This document shows, in pieces, positions 10,400 to 22,300 of a DNA stretch of 64,000 bases. A program made the position numbers and the translations under genes. Origin of the DNA: Dimorphilus gyrociliatus (Eukaryota; Annelida; Polychaeta; Dinophilidae); contig CAJFCJ010000059.1 in the NCBI GenBank assembly GCA_904063045.1, positions 55,840-119,839 on the forward strand, given 5' to 3'. The notes beneath the pieces are model-generated. The model was not told the origin of the DNA. It saw nothing but the letters and a program-made list of their open reading frames with translations, and made no database searches. Position 1 is the first letter of the stretch. Each line of letters begins with the position of its first letter.

Positions 10400-11990
10400 T
10401 ACCACTGGAGGAACAGAGTTTAATACAGGAAACAAGCAAGGAACACCTATACAATTTGCTACAATATCAGAAGATTGGCAAAATGAAGAAAAACGACTAT
10501 TAAACTATCCCAATAAAGTTAAAGAACAAATTATACTATACAAGCGAAACAACCCCTTACCAAGTCTTAACCAATGGTACAGAGAAACAAACACAAAGTA
10601 TAAACTAATGAGAAATAAAGGCACACTCAAGGAAGTTGTGATATATCATCTACAACAACCCATTAGTCCATCTTACTGGGAGCTGGATAACTATTATATC
10701 CAAGAAATGCTGCAAGCAGTCAATTGGACAAGGGCAACAAGACAATCTGTGACGATTTCAAAATATGTATACAGTGAGAAAAGAATCAAAAAGAAGGTAT
10801 TACCAACATTGGGCATATGGTATAAAGGACCACCAGCCAGAGAATTTAAGATTACCTATGAAGGAATTTATTTTACTCTACACATGAGAATGGCTAAAAA
10901 GCAGATGAAGAAGGAAGCAAAACTGAAACATAAGATAAGTAAAAACCCATACCACAAATTCCCATTGGAAATGAGAGAAGCTGCCCAAACATCTACCTTA
11001 CTACATGGTATTGATTCAAATTTTAAGAATTTAAAAAAGTTTACCCAACAGCTGTCAAGTCTTCTCTGCAATCAATTTGTTCAAAGAAGCAGAATGATGG
11101 CATTACTAGCAAATTTGGATCCTCAATTGACCACAGTGTTAACAAATGAGTTGGGAATGCACAGTAGTCAGATGGGAGAATTAGCTATAATTAAACAATG
11201 TTCACCAATAGCCTCAACAGAAGTAGTTTGTGACTTAAGCATGATAAAAAAGAATAACAAATGTTCTCAATTTTTACTTGTCACCATGAACAACCTGCTT
11301 TTCCAAGTAGAACCAGTTACTCATGTTTTACAGCAAGTCAATCCTGAAGAGATTACCTATAATGAGTGTAAGTCTAACAAGTTATTCTACAAAACAACTC
11401 ACAACCCATTAAATCCTATAAGAAACCAACCAATGAAAGACAAAACGTATGTGTATTATTCAGAAAGAGGATGCAGATTTCACACTGTGTCTGCAAAATC
11501 CATGCAGTTACATATCCACAATCACCTTTCTGAACCAAAAATTGAAATTGCCAGATTAGCTGATCTACTCCACCATGGGGTAAAGAAGGATATTGCATAC
11601 CAGCACTCAAAAATTAAGCAAGTTATCAGTTCACTGGAACAGAAGCAGGCAAGGTATGATAACATGGTCACTGTTGCAGAGAAAAATGGCATTGTACCCA
11701 ATTTATCTGGAATTAAACAGTTTTTCCATAGTTGGTACTATAAACCTGGGAAAACACTTTATGTTATCATACGAAATATTTGTTTGAGTATTGTAGTGTC
11801 AATGGTATGTATCATCATTTTCAACTATATTATTGGAAGAAGAAAACAAAGAGAAGAAATTGCTACCCCAAGTGAGAGCACAGATAACTCTCCTGAAAAC
11901 CCAAAACTAATGAAACAAAGTTGTAGCTTTAGTCAACATCAAACTAATGAAGAAGAACAACCACCTGTAATTCTCATTAAATCAAGATGA
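10400..11990 (+). CDS. env: env C-terminal half, frame-broken, family A
   Basis: Continuation of env after the frameshift; the longest open part is 10608-11990 (460 codons). Compared with the minus-strand copy, one A is also missing in an A-run near 10485. It contains conserved cysteines, a helical, heptad-like stretch ('VISSLEQKQARYDNMV'), and near codons 390-415 a single membrane span ('ICLSIVVSMVCIIIFNYIIG') followed by a basic, then acidic cytoplasmic tail. This is the usual layout of a membrane-anchored envelope protein. The polypurine tract follows its stop by 16 bases. Confidence 0.75.
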
Positions 11991-12006
11991 AGGGACTCAT
12001 CTTCAC

Positions 12007-12021
12007 AAAGAAGGGGGAAGT
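12007..12021 (+). promoter_or_regulatory. polypurine tract, family A
   Basis: The purine run AAAGAAGGGGGAAG directly precedes the 3' LTR, the place where plus-strand DNA synthesis is primed in LTR elements. The same run precedes the family-A LTR on the minus strand near 33620-33635. Confidence 0.8.
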
Positions 12022-12656
12022 TGTACAACTTTGGTTATATTTTACATGCTTGAACTCTATTATTTTATGCAACATATACATGTACATCTTAAAACCTATG
12101 CAAGAAAATGCTAAAACATTGGCCAAACATAAGTCTGATTAGTCAGCTTGAAGGTTCATCTTTAATTACCAATAAAGGTTTGGCCAAGTTATAATTTAAT
12201 TAACTTGCCTAGGGTGTGGCCAAGTTATAATTCAATTAACCTTCCTAAATGTTGAACCTTGTAACATCCTGTTACTAAAGATAAATATGAACTACACATT
12301 TTGGCAACTGTAAAGTGATGATTGGATGTCAGAGACAAACCTCAAAGTATATAAATCCTTATTATTCTCATTTGGCATGCAGCTTCCATCTGGACCCAAG
12401 GACCTGGGAAAATCATCTGGAAACAACCTCCACTGGAACCATCCATCTACTCCTCAACATTGGAAGACAGTTTGGTAATTTGGCAACCTGCTATTACAAA
12501 CTATCTACTCTGCTATTGAACTCTCATATTGTTACTTGCTTAAGTATTATTATTGCGAATAAACCATTTTAATTTAAACATTTGTTTAAAGGTTCGAGTA
12601 GAACCAGTATTGTTATAACTTGCAAACGCATAGATTTTGCCAGCAAGAGCAGTACA
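12022..12656 (+). repeat. 3' LTR, family A
   Basis: 635 bp, the same length and ends as 3410-4044, with about six substitutions by eye (for example near 12359, 12462 and 12493). No gap is needed to align the two. Confidence 0.9.
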
Positions 12657-12899
12657 GCATTACATAATCCTAAGCATTGATAAATGATAACTCTGCTTCA
12701 AATTCCCAGTTTCCAGCATATGCTATATATTCTTTCATTTATTTCACAGACATTACTTCCAATTGAAAATTCAATTAGACAACATCACTTCAATTATCAG
12801 TAATCATCTCTGAATCCTTCACTCAACAGCAGAAATTGATAAATATTAAAATGGTATGTACATTTTTTCAATAAACATTAGCATTAAAAGTAGCACTTT
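12657..12899. other. AT-rich spacer
   Basis: No gene, RNA or repeat boundary was recognised between the LTR and the next dispersed repeat. Confidence 0.4.
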
Positions 12900-13222
12900 T
12901 ATTACAATATATTTTGATTAAAACCTGAAGAAGAGAATTCCCTATTGGAAATCTTCAACCTCTCTGTAGGTGTAGGTTAATAGACCCTGATGAGTCCTTG
13001 GTATGGAAAATAGAGAGGAAGACAAAACTGTGGTATGTCGAATAGGTAGGAAAATTAAAAAAAAGACATTTTTTGAAAATTTTTTGAAAAGTTTTTTCTA
13101 TTGGAAATTGCTCTAACAGTCGATTTTGGTGTATTTTTTCTTTGACTGCTTCCCAAAAGCAATTGGGACTCTTGAACTGTGAGAATTCTGTTTCTCCTTT
13201 TTGACAAAGTCAAAAAGAAACC
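12900..13222 (+). repeat. dispersed repeat R1, copy 1
   Basis: About 300 bp, starting 'cctgaagaagagaattccc' and ending near 'tgacaaagtcaaaaagaaacc'. It is present in reverse at 58150-58450 and, partially, at 29680-29860. Shared marks are 'gaccctgatgagtcc', an A/T-rich 'ttttttgaaaa' core and 'ttggtgtattttttctttgac'. It is non-coding; size and repetition suggest a non-autonomous transposon. Degenerate CCCTAACCC/CCTAA repeats follow at 13226-13260. Confidence 0.65.
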
Positions 13223-13260
13223 TTTACTAACCCTAACCCCAAGACCTAACCTAACCTAAC

Positions 13261-14128
13261 ATAGAATTGAAGGAACATAGAATTGAATCTAGGTCTTCTT
13301 CTGTTACATTTTATGAAAAGTGACTTACCTGATTGTTATACCTACGATTTTTGAAAGGTTACCCTCTAATTACTATAGAACATAGGGTCAAGATACTGGT
13401 GATAGAGTCTAAGGCTGCCAGTCAGCCATCCTCACCTACCACCATTAACTTCAAAGCTCCATAGCTCTGCAACCGTTCAAATTTTGCACAGTTGCTCAGT
13501 TCAATTAGATCTAGCACTGTGTAAAATTTCATAACAATCGGACCAAGTTGAAATTTCAACTTTCGTCAGTGGTTGACTTGCTTTACTGACCACCAAGTAG
13601 GTGATTTGTAGCGAAAAAAGTGTGGGATTTAACCAGTACCTATCCTAAGGTATAGTAAGCCTCTCAGAGATCAGTCTGGTGGCAATCTAACCAGCCACTT
13701 TTCCCCTCTCACTTGATAAAGGAGGAATACCTCTGAAATATTGTGAGTTTTAATCTGGTGACATTGTTTTAGTTGCTAAATACAGGTACTCTTCACCCTT
13801 GTGGAGAATTTGTAACCCTGACAGAAAAAAATTGTAACTATGTTCATGTTTTTTATTGATTTTCTATTCTCAATTGCAGACAAATTTCAAAATCAATAAA
13901 AGTACAATACAGTACAATACTGTTTCAATACTACATATCTATTGTAGAATATAGCTGATGAATGTAAGTGTACAGCCTAAAATAATTAAATGGTATGTAA
14001 TTATTTTATTTTGCAGTATTCAGTATAAGTAGCACTTTAACTTGGTGTTAATTAAACAAAAACCTAACAGTGATTTTTGATGTGTATGACAAAAAACCAA
14101 GTCTACTACAACAAGCCTTGTCTGAATA
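13261..14128. other. intergenic stretch upstream of the NLR gene
   Basis: No domain or RNA gene seen. The region near 13440-13600 ('catagctctgcaaccg...') resembles in style the tandem units at 58885-59760 but is too diverged to claim homology. Any first exon or promoter of the NLR gene should lie here; an acceptor-like 'attttttcag' ends at 14150. Confidence 0.4.
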
Positions 14129-14200
14129 TTGCTTGTAGGAATTTTTTCAGTATCTGGTAATACTTTCCTATTACAAATAAAAGGACCATTTGATTTTATA

Positions 14201-16571
14201 ATGGATTCATGCCTTAATACTGATGAAAAATTGTGTCTTAATTACAATAAAACAGAAATTGAAAAATTACTTAATACTAAATCAGTCTTTGATAGAGTAT
14301 GTATAAAATTAACAACTCTACAATTGTTATATCCTGATGACAAAGATATACTACAAAAGCAATATGATGGTGAGCAAAAAAGTTTGGCTGTTCAGTATAT
14401 TTTAAACAAATTGTGGCAGCTAAATTTTGTAGATATTTGGGAAATTTTCTTTGATATCGAGGATTTGAACTGTCAAAGATTAGCTGAGTGTTTATCTGAA
14501 AAAAAGAAAATATGGGAAAAATTGATTTGTGATACTAAAATAGAACGAAAAAAAGAATTTACAACAATTCCATTACTTCCTTTCACAAAAACTGAAGTCA
14601 AAATATCTGATATTATAACATCTATTAAAATATCTGAGGTACAGAAAATTGATATAATTGATTGGGAATTACAGAAAACAGAATATGAATATGAACATTT
14701 CTATAGAATATTTTGTTCAGAATTCAAAAAAATTTTAATTCAAGGCAAGCCAGGAATAGGCAAAAGTGTACATGTCAAATATCTACTCCACAAATGGGCA
14801 AATGACCAATGGAAAATTGATTCTCAAAAACTATTGTTATTTATCATTTTAAGAGAGGTTAAAAAAGATTCAAATATCTATCAGGAAATAATTGAACAAA
14901 ATTTCAAAAATATTCCATATATCACTGAAAATATAGTGGAATCTATTTTTGTTGAAAAGAGAAATGATGTTGTTCTTTTGATTGATGGGGCTGATGAGTT
15001 ATATCAAACAAATCATCCTCTATATGATCTATTAGAAAGTCCAATATGTGATATTCCAACTGCAATATGGTCTCGTGAATGGAGAGCAAAAGAATTACTT
15101 TCAAAATGTGATATAATATTTGATTTAACAGGTTGGAATACAACTCAAATGAGATCATTTTTTCAAAAGTGCTTTAAGGATGGAGATATTCAAAAGAGTT
15201 TAGAATTTGTAGAAAGTCTAGTTCACAAAAATAAAAAAATTGAGAGTCTCTGCAAGGTCCCATTGTTGGCAATGATATTATTTCATGTTTGGAAGAAAAG
15301 AGGGGAATCTATCTTTGATAGAACTCTTTATCAAAATTATGAAGATATAATAAGTTTTCCACAAGAAAATCATAGTTGCATCACAAAAGAAAATGATAAA
15401 AACTTTCAAACATTTTATGAACTCTGCCTTGAAAATCTTTCACAAAGTAAGATTATTTTAGATGATAAAAATCTATCTAATTTTATTGAGATACATTATA
15501 AAAATATAATTGAAATTATTCATTTGCCAACAAACCAAGTTGAATTACAATTCTATCATTTATCTTTTCAAGAGTTTTTTGCTGCAAAATGTCTAATTGG
15601 AAAAGCTAAAGACATTTTAATCGGAAGGATAAATGATATATTTAATTGCTTTTTACCAAGAAGAAATAACATAAATAGTCTATTTGAAGAATTAACCCAT
15701 ATAAATCTTTTTAATGTCATGGAATTTGTACAACATCATTCCACAGATATCTTTAAGAAAATTCTTCTACATTCTGAAATTGTTAGAGATATGTTTAACT
15801 TTAGCAATAACCTCAAAAAACTTTTAGAAAATGGTTTTGAAAATGACAAAATGATGAAATTAGAGAATGAAACTTTGAATGATGCTATCATTAACATTAT
15901 CTTTATTAAATATGGCAAAAATTTAGAGAATATCATTTTGATTAACACATCAGTAAATTTGAAATTATTGATTGATTGCTGTTTTGAACACTGTACAAGA
16001 TTAAAGTTTTTGGAAGTGAAAGGTCAAAAATTATATAATAATAATGAAGCATTTAAAGAAGATCTTTTTTTGGAGAATCTATTAAATCTGAAATTTTTTA
16101 AAGAATTAGAGAAAATACAGATTGGAGAGAATTTTTTGGATGTTAAAGGAAATACTATTTCTGGCCAATTTTTTGATAATTTTTGTAAATTTATCATCAT
16201 TTATTCTTCTAATTATATTATAGAATTTACTGATGAAGCATTCAATTCAAAAAACTACTTTACTGATGCAAAGATTAAACTTTTTGAAGGCTTATTTCAA
16301 CTAAAAAAATTGGTTATTGCAAATAAAAACTTTGGAGAAACTGGTAGAAAAAGGTTTTTTTCAATGATAGAGAAAAAGCTACAGAACACACAATTTAAAG
16401 AGTTTGAAACATATAACTGTGAAATAAGCAATCTGGACTGTGAGTTTTTGGATAATTACCTTAAATTAATTACAAATCAATATTGTCAAACATCTTTTGG
16501 AGGAACAACACATGATGAACAATTTTCAAATGATTATATCTCTCTTAAAATAGATAGTAATAGTCTACTTA
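14201..16571 (+). CDS. CARD-NACHT-LRR (NLR) protein, 5' portion
   Basis: The frame is open from 14129; I take ATG 14201 ('MDSCLNTDEKLC') because the codons before it look like intron. Residues about 15-105 fit a CARD-type death fold (six predicted helices, a 'YDGEQKSLAVQYILNKL'-like helix pair). The NACHT ATPase follows: Walker A GKPGIGKS near 182, Walker B VVLLIDGADEL near 257-267, a winged-helix-like region, and the NLR hallmark HLSFQEFFAAK near 452. Degenerate leucine-rich sequence then runs to the break. Such proteins are cytosolic receptors that oligomerise on sensing danger. Without the transposon at 16572-19300 and one copy of its 9-bp duplication, the frame continues directly into 19310-22572 (1,878 codons in all). 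As it stands the chain would end six codons into the transposon. Confidence 0.85.
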
Positions 16572-16722
16572 GGGGTCGGGTGTGAACGTACCTGGGTGCG
16601 AACGTACCCGGGTGCGAACGTACCCTGGGCGGGTGCGAACGTACCCTGGGCGGGTGCGAACGTACCCAGGTACGTTCGCACCCTATTTTTATATTTATTT
16701 TATTTTTGAATTTTTGAATAAA
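16572..16722 (+). repeat. left terminal inverted repeat of MULE-1
   Basis: The outer ~113 bp comprise five direct copies of a GGGTGCGAACGTACCC-type unit, two separated by TGGGC, and one inverted copy. The unit is itself nearly palindromic. The inner ~38 bp are AT-rich. The whole pairs with 19171-19300. Confidence 0.85.
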
Positions 16723-17188
16723 CATGTACATTGACACCCTTTTTTCCTTCTGTTCCTTCATTATATATTTGTTAATATATTGATTAGATAGAATGCAGAT
16801 ATTAAATAGAATACATATCCCATCAATATTAAATTACTACTTTAAAAGAAAATGTTGTTGAAAGTGAAATAGCAGCCATTTTAATAGTGATAGTTTTATT
16901 AAATAAACTTTCACTTGGAATATTTATCCTTGCAAAAGTAAAGCTATATTTACTGAATAAATTTGGACAAAGTTCTTCTTGGAAGCTTCAACAGAAGTGA
17001 GTATTTATATCTAATCATTGAGATTGTTGATTCATGATATTTTGATGTAATATACTATATTCAATTGTGAAAAAGCTGAATATTTTTCATAAATAAAATT
17101 TCAGCCATTTTGAATATTTGGAAAGGAAATTTATTGATAACTGGAAATATTTTTAGATAACCATCTACATTTGATTGAAGATTAAAAA

Positions 17189-19089
17189 ATGGCTTTCAAA
17201 TGTCACAATTGTCATTCAACAATTTATGGAAGGCAAAAATATTTGAAATGCAGCCTTTGTAAGAATCTTATTCATAGGAAATGCACAGGTATGTAACTCT
17301 TTAATCAGCTTTCATGTAATTATATTTTTTAACATATTCTTATAGAAACACATAACATACCAATTTGCAAACCTTGTAACAAAAGAAAATGTACTGTCAT
17401 GCTCAAGAAGTTAACTAATCTGGAAATTCATCAATTCAAAGTAAATTCTGAAGAAAGCTTTATTGATGAAAGAAATAAGATTGCTGCAGTTGAGGAATCA
17501 ATATTGGAGGATGAAAATCATGTTCTTTCAGAATGCCAATCAATGGACCTAGACTCTTTGGAGGAAGTTGAAGAGAATGCTGAAGAATATTGTGAATCAT
17601 CCACAAAAAGTGATTTTGAGATTGTAAAAGGAGGAAGTAGAAAGGGACATGACATTTTACTGAATGATGGATATTCTTTTGTTGTTAAACATAAAACACC
17701 ATCAAGTACTATTTGGGTGTGCAGTGTGAGAAGTAAGAAGAAAAGATGTGTGGCCAGAATAAGACAAAATGGAAATTTATTTCTCAAAGGCAATTTGGAA
17801 CATAATCACAACAGAAAAAAGAATTTAGAAGTGGATATTAAAGTGAAAACAGATTTGAAAATTGTTTGCAGAAGTGATAATCAAACATCTGGAAGAAGCA
17901 TTGCTGAAAAAGTTCTTCTATCCTATGAACCCAATGCAACTTGTCTTCCTGATATCAACTATTTGAAGAGAATGGCAAACTCAAATAGACAAAAGTTTAG
18001 GCCAGTGGAACCTAAAGTGTACAACTTTAATTTAGATGAAACATTTTTGCCTGATGAATTTTTGCAGAAAGATATTTGTGAAAATGGAGAAAGAATTTTA
18101 ATCTTTGCAACAAACCATCAGCTGAATTTATTATCAAAATCCAACTGTTGGTACATTGATGGTACTTTCAAGATTGTAAAAGAACCATTTTATCAACTTG
18201 TCACTATTCACTCATTTGTTAAGAAGAGTGGTGATATGAAGCAAGTTCCTCTTGTTTTTATTTTTCTGACTTCAAAGCATACCAAAGCATACTTACAAGC
18301 ATTTCAAGTAAATATTTCATATTATCTCTTCAAAAGTGATGATAAATAAAGTTGCTTTTTTGTAGCATATCAACAATCTTATCAATGATTTTCATCCAAA
18401 AAGAATTACAATGGATTTTGAAAAAGGACTATGGAAAGCATTATCAAAAGTATATCCCCTCACTGAATTTCAAGGTTGTGTATTTCATTTCACACAAGCA
18501 GTATACAGGAAAATACAAGTCAGTTACATTCAAATATATATAACATTATCTATTAAATAACTTATATTATTGAATAGGCTCTTGGCTATGTAAAGAAATA
18601 CAAAGAAAAAGGAAATGATTGGAAAGATTTCAGAAAATTGATGGCTCTGCCATTCTTGCCAGCACATATTATTCAACCAACATTTGACAGAATAAATGCA
18701 GAACTTTGTGAAAAAAATAGATTTTTGGACCTGCTGCAATACTTCCAAACAAACTGGATCAAAAATAAATTATGGAAACCAAATAACTGGTCAGTTTTTG
18801 GTTTGTCTATTAGGACCAATAATGATTGTGAAGGATGGCATCAAAGAATGAATAGTAAGCTGCCTGCTAAAGGTTCTTTTTACATGCTGGTTGATGAGCT
18901 AAAAAAGAGTCTGAGTTGATTGCAGTTTATGAGAAATTACTGTCAGAAAAAAGGATTTACAAACATCAAAAGAAAAAGTATATTGACATCCAAAAGAAAA
19001 TTTTTGATTTATGGGATGATTTCAAGTTGAACAAATTGACATCAATTGATCTATTAATGCAGACATCCCATATCTACTCTCCAGCATAA
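17189..19089 (+). CDS. MULE-1 transposase: PHD-like finger, FLYWCH, DDE domain
   Basis: Exons 17189-17288, 17346-18307, 18366-18518 and 18578-19089, with GT/AG introns of 57-59 bp and consistent phases. The N-terminus is a CxxC-CxxC-HxxC zinc finger ('CHNCHSTIYG...CSLCKNLIHRKC'). A FLYWCH-like finger follows near residue 130 ('TIWVCSVRSKKKRCVARI...HNH'), then the MULE catalytic core with Asp in WYIDGTF, Asp in ITMDFEKG, the C..H of CVFHFTQA, and Glu in TNNDCEGWH. One base is missing in an A-run near 18905, so translation ends at 18919; the remainder to 19089 ('LLSEKRIYKH...') is open in the next frame. Otherwise it looks intact, about 575 residues. Confidence 0.85.
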
Positions 19090-19170
19090 ATATCATTTGT
19101 CAAGCTTTATTGTTTTTTAGTATAATATTTAGTCTTTTAAATACATACTTTTAGATTTATAGCTAAATCT

Positions 19171-19300
19171 TTTATTCAAAAATTCAAAAATAAAATAAAT
19201 ATAAAAATAGGGCGCGAACGTACCTGGGTACGTTCGCACCCGCCCAGGGTACGTTCGCACCCGGGTACGTTCACACCCAGGTACGTTCGCACCCCAACTC
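19171..19300 (-). repeat. right terminal inverted repeat of MULE-1
   Basis: Reverse-complement counterpart of the left end: an AT-rich inner part (19171-19206), then direct and inverted copies of the GGTACGTTCGCACCC unit up to 19300. It has fewer units than the left end. Confidence 0.85.
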
Positions 19301-19309
19301 GTCTACTTA

Positions 19310-22300
19310 CTATCACATATTCAAACAAAAAGAAAAGGGTTGTATGGTATTCTGTCATGAAAAACCTCTTTCAACAGGAAAAACTAACTTTTATCAAATG
19401 GCTACCTAATAGTAAGTTTTCAGAAAAAAGATCTGTACACTTAATTGGACATTATTGTGATGTTATTACTGTTATAAAGATTATTATTAACTCTGACAGC
19501 CAGATGTTTAGTACTCTACAATTATTAAATCTTACTCATATTAAAATATCCAATGAAATAGATTTCAGTCAATTCATCAACTCAATTAAGCTTCTACCTT
19601 GCTTAACTGACATAAATTTTGAAAAACTTCAGAATACTAAAGAATATTTACAAACAACTCTCAATCATTTGAACTGCAAATCTATTACTTTAAGTCACCT
19701 AAATTTTGATTCATGTAATTTAACACCCATTGAAGCAAAAATATTGAGTCAATTCTTAAAACCAATTAAACATTTGAAAACACTGAATTTATCAAACAAC
19801 AAGTTGATGAAAGACAAGTTTCAAACAATTTGCCTTGGACTAAAATCTTCTTTTAAATCATTTGAGGGAATCAATATCCAAAACTGTAATCTCAATCACA
19901 CACATATGGATTCTTTTGAAAAATTAGTGTTACCCTCTTCTAATTTAGTGTACATCAATTTATCAGGAAATCCAAACATACAGAAGTCAGTATCAACAAT
20001 CTTTGAAGAATTACACCATTCTTCTAAAACATTAAAAAAGATTGAAGTCAATAACTGTAGCTTAACTATTGAAGAAGGGCATTCACTGGGGAAATTACTT
20101 AAAAAGTGCCTGTATATAACACATATTGGATTGGCATGGAATAAAAATTTGGGTGAATCATTTGGTAAAATACTTGAAGGATTAGAATCATCTTCAGATG
20201 TTTTGAAAAATATTAATTTAGGCAGCTGCAGTTTAAATGAAAAAAAAGGAAAATCTTTGGGAAAAATGTTTAAAAAATGCTCATCTTTAACAGAGATTAA
20301 GTTGGGAGCAAATAAAAATATTGATGAATCATTTCAAGAAGTTTTTAAAGGCTTAGACTCATCTTCAAAGACATTAGAAAAGATTGATTTTAATTACTGT
20401 TCTTTGAATAAAGAATATGGGAAATCTCTTGCAGAGTTATTAAAAAACTGTTCACATATCAAGTGCATTGACTTAAAAGGTAATAAAAACCTGGGAAAAT
20501 CATTCAATTTTGTGTCTGAAGGATTAGCTTCATCATCAGAAACTTTGCAAAAGATTCTTCTTGAAATGTGTAACTTAAATGTTGAGCAAGGACTATTTCT
20601 AGCAAAGTTATTTACAAAGTGCTTTCTTATAAAAGGTGTTAATATTGCCAAAAATAATAATATACGTAAATCATTTACAGAAATATTTGAAGGATTGGAA
20701 TCATCTTCAAAAACATTGGAATATGTTAATGTTGGGTGGTGTAAATTAAATGAAGAACAAGGGAAATCTTTGGGAAAACTACTTAAAAAGTGTTCTAATT
20801 TGAAAAACATAGATTTGTCTGGTAATAAAATTATGGGTAAATCAATGAATGAAATATTTCAAGGATTGGAATCATCTTCAAAAACATTGGAATATGTTAA
20901 TGTTGGGTGGTGTAAATTAAATGAAGAACAAGGGAAATCTTTGGGAAAACTACTTAAAGTATGTTCTAATTTGAAAAACATAGATTTGTCATATATTACT
21001 GTTTTGGGTAAATCAATGAATGAAATATTTCAAGGATTGGAATCATCTTCAAAAACATTGGAATATGTTAATGTTGAGTGCTGTAAATTAAATGAAGAAC
21101 AAGGGAAATCTTTGGAAAAACTACTTAAAACATGTTCTAATTTGAAAAAGATAGATTTGTCTGGTAATAAAGTTATGGGTAAATCAGTGAATGAAATATT
21201 TGAAGGATTGGAATCATCTTCAAATACTTTGGAAAATATTAATGTTGGGTGGTGTGAACTAAATGAAGAACAAGGGAAATCTTTGGGGAAACTACTTAAA
21301 AAGTGTTCTAATTTGAAAAACATAGATTTGTCATATAATAATGCTATGAGTAAATCAATGAATGAAATATTTGAAGGATTGGAATCATCTTCAAATACAT
21401 TGGAATATGTTAATGTTCAGTTTTGTGAATTAAATGAAGAACAAGGGAAATCTTTGGGAAAACTACTTAAAGTATGTTCTACTTTGAAAAACATAGATTT
21501 GTCTGGTAATAAAGTTATGGGTAAATCAATGAATGAAATATTTGAAGGATTGGAATCATCTTCAAATACTTTGGAAAATGTTAATGTTGGGTGGTGTGAA
21601 TTAAATGAAGAACAAGGGAAATCTTTGGGAAAACTACTTAAAAAGTGTTCTAATTTGAAAAACATAGATTTGTCTGGTAATAAAGTTATGGGTAAATCAA
21701 TGAATGAAATATTTGAAGGATTGGAATCATCTTCAAATACTTTGGAATATGTTAATGTTCTGTTTTGTAAATTAAATGAAGAACAAGGGAAGTCTTTGGG
21801 AAAACTACATAAAACATGTTCTAATTTGAAAAAGATAGATTTGTCTGGTATTAATGTTATGGGTAAATCAATGAATGAAATATTTGAAGGATTGGAATCA
21901 TCTTCAAATACTTTGGAAAATGTTAATGTTCGGTTGTGTGAATTAAATGAAGGACAAGGGAAATCTTTGGGGAAACTACTTAAAAAGTGTTCTAATTTGA
22001 AAAAGATAGATTTGTCTGGTATTAATGTTATGGGTAAATCAATGAATGAAATATTTGAAGGATTGGAATCATCTTCAAATACATTGGAACATGTTAATGT
22101 TCGGTGTTGTGAATTAAATGAAGAACAAGGGAAGTCTTTGGGAAAACTACATAAAACATGTTCTAATTTGAAAAACATAGATTTGTCTGGTAATAAAGTT
22201 ATGGGTAAATCAATGAATGAAATATTTGAAGGATTGGAATCATCTTCAAATACTTTGGAAAATGTTAATGTTGGGTGGTGTGAATTAAATGAAGAACAAC

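Larger units (their letters stand above)
3410..12656 (+). mobile_element. full-length Ty3/gypsy-like LTR element with env (family A)
   Basis: A 9,247-bp element bounded by two 635-bp LTRs (3410-4044 and 12022-12656), each beginning TGTAC and ending GTACA. It contains a tRNA-Ser-type primer site, gag, a pol frame with protease, RT, RNase H and integrase in the Ty3/gypsy order, an extra protease with acidic linker, env, and a polypurine tract. By eye the two LTRs differ at only about six positions, so insertion was recent. No target-site duplication is visible (GTAG before, GCAT after), which suggests recombination or flank deletion after insertion. The copy is defective: there are frame breaks in gag, the integrase C-terminus and env. 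Confidence 0.9.
16572..19300 (+). mobile_element. Mutator-like (MULE) DNA transposon inserted in the NLR gene
   Basis: 2,729 bp. The 9-bp sequence GTCTACTTA occurs on both sides (16563-16571 and 19301-19309), the length expected for MULE target duplications. The ends are long inverted repeats (16572-16722 and 19171-19300). The interior encodes one spliced transposase (17189-19089) on the plus strand. GC-rich ends contrast with the AT-rich surroundings. The intact duplication and near-intact gene indicate a recent insertion. Confidence 0.92.

Noticed and set aside
19310-19377. Native NLR intron hosting the MULE (donor GTAATA at 16555, acceptor TTTCAACAG at 19377)
   Set aside because: The phases of this donor and acceptor do not match, whereas direct joining at the duplication keeps the frame.
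20394-22178. Long minus-strand frames with 'FFKLEHFLSSFPKDFPCSSF' repeats
   Set aside because: Antisense of the 171-bp LRR array; a period divisible by three keeps any stop-free frame open in every unit.
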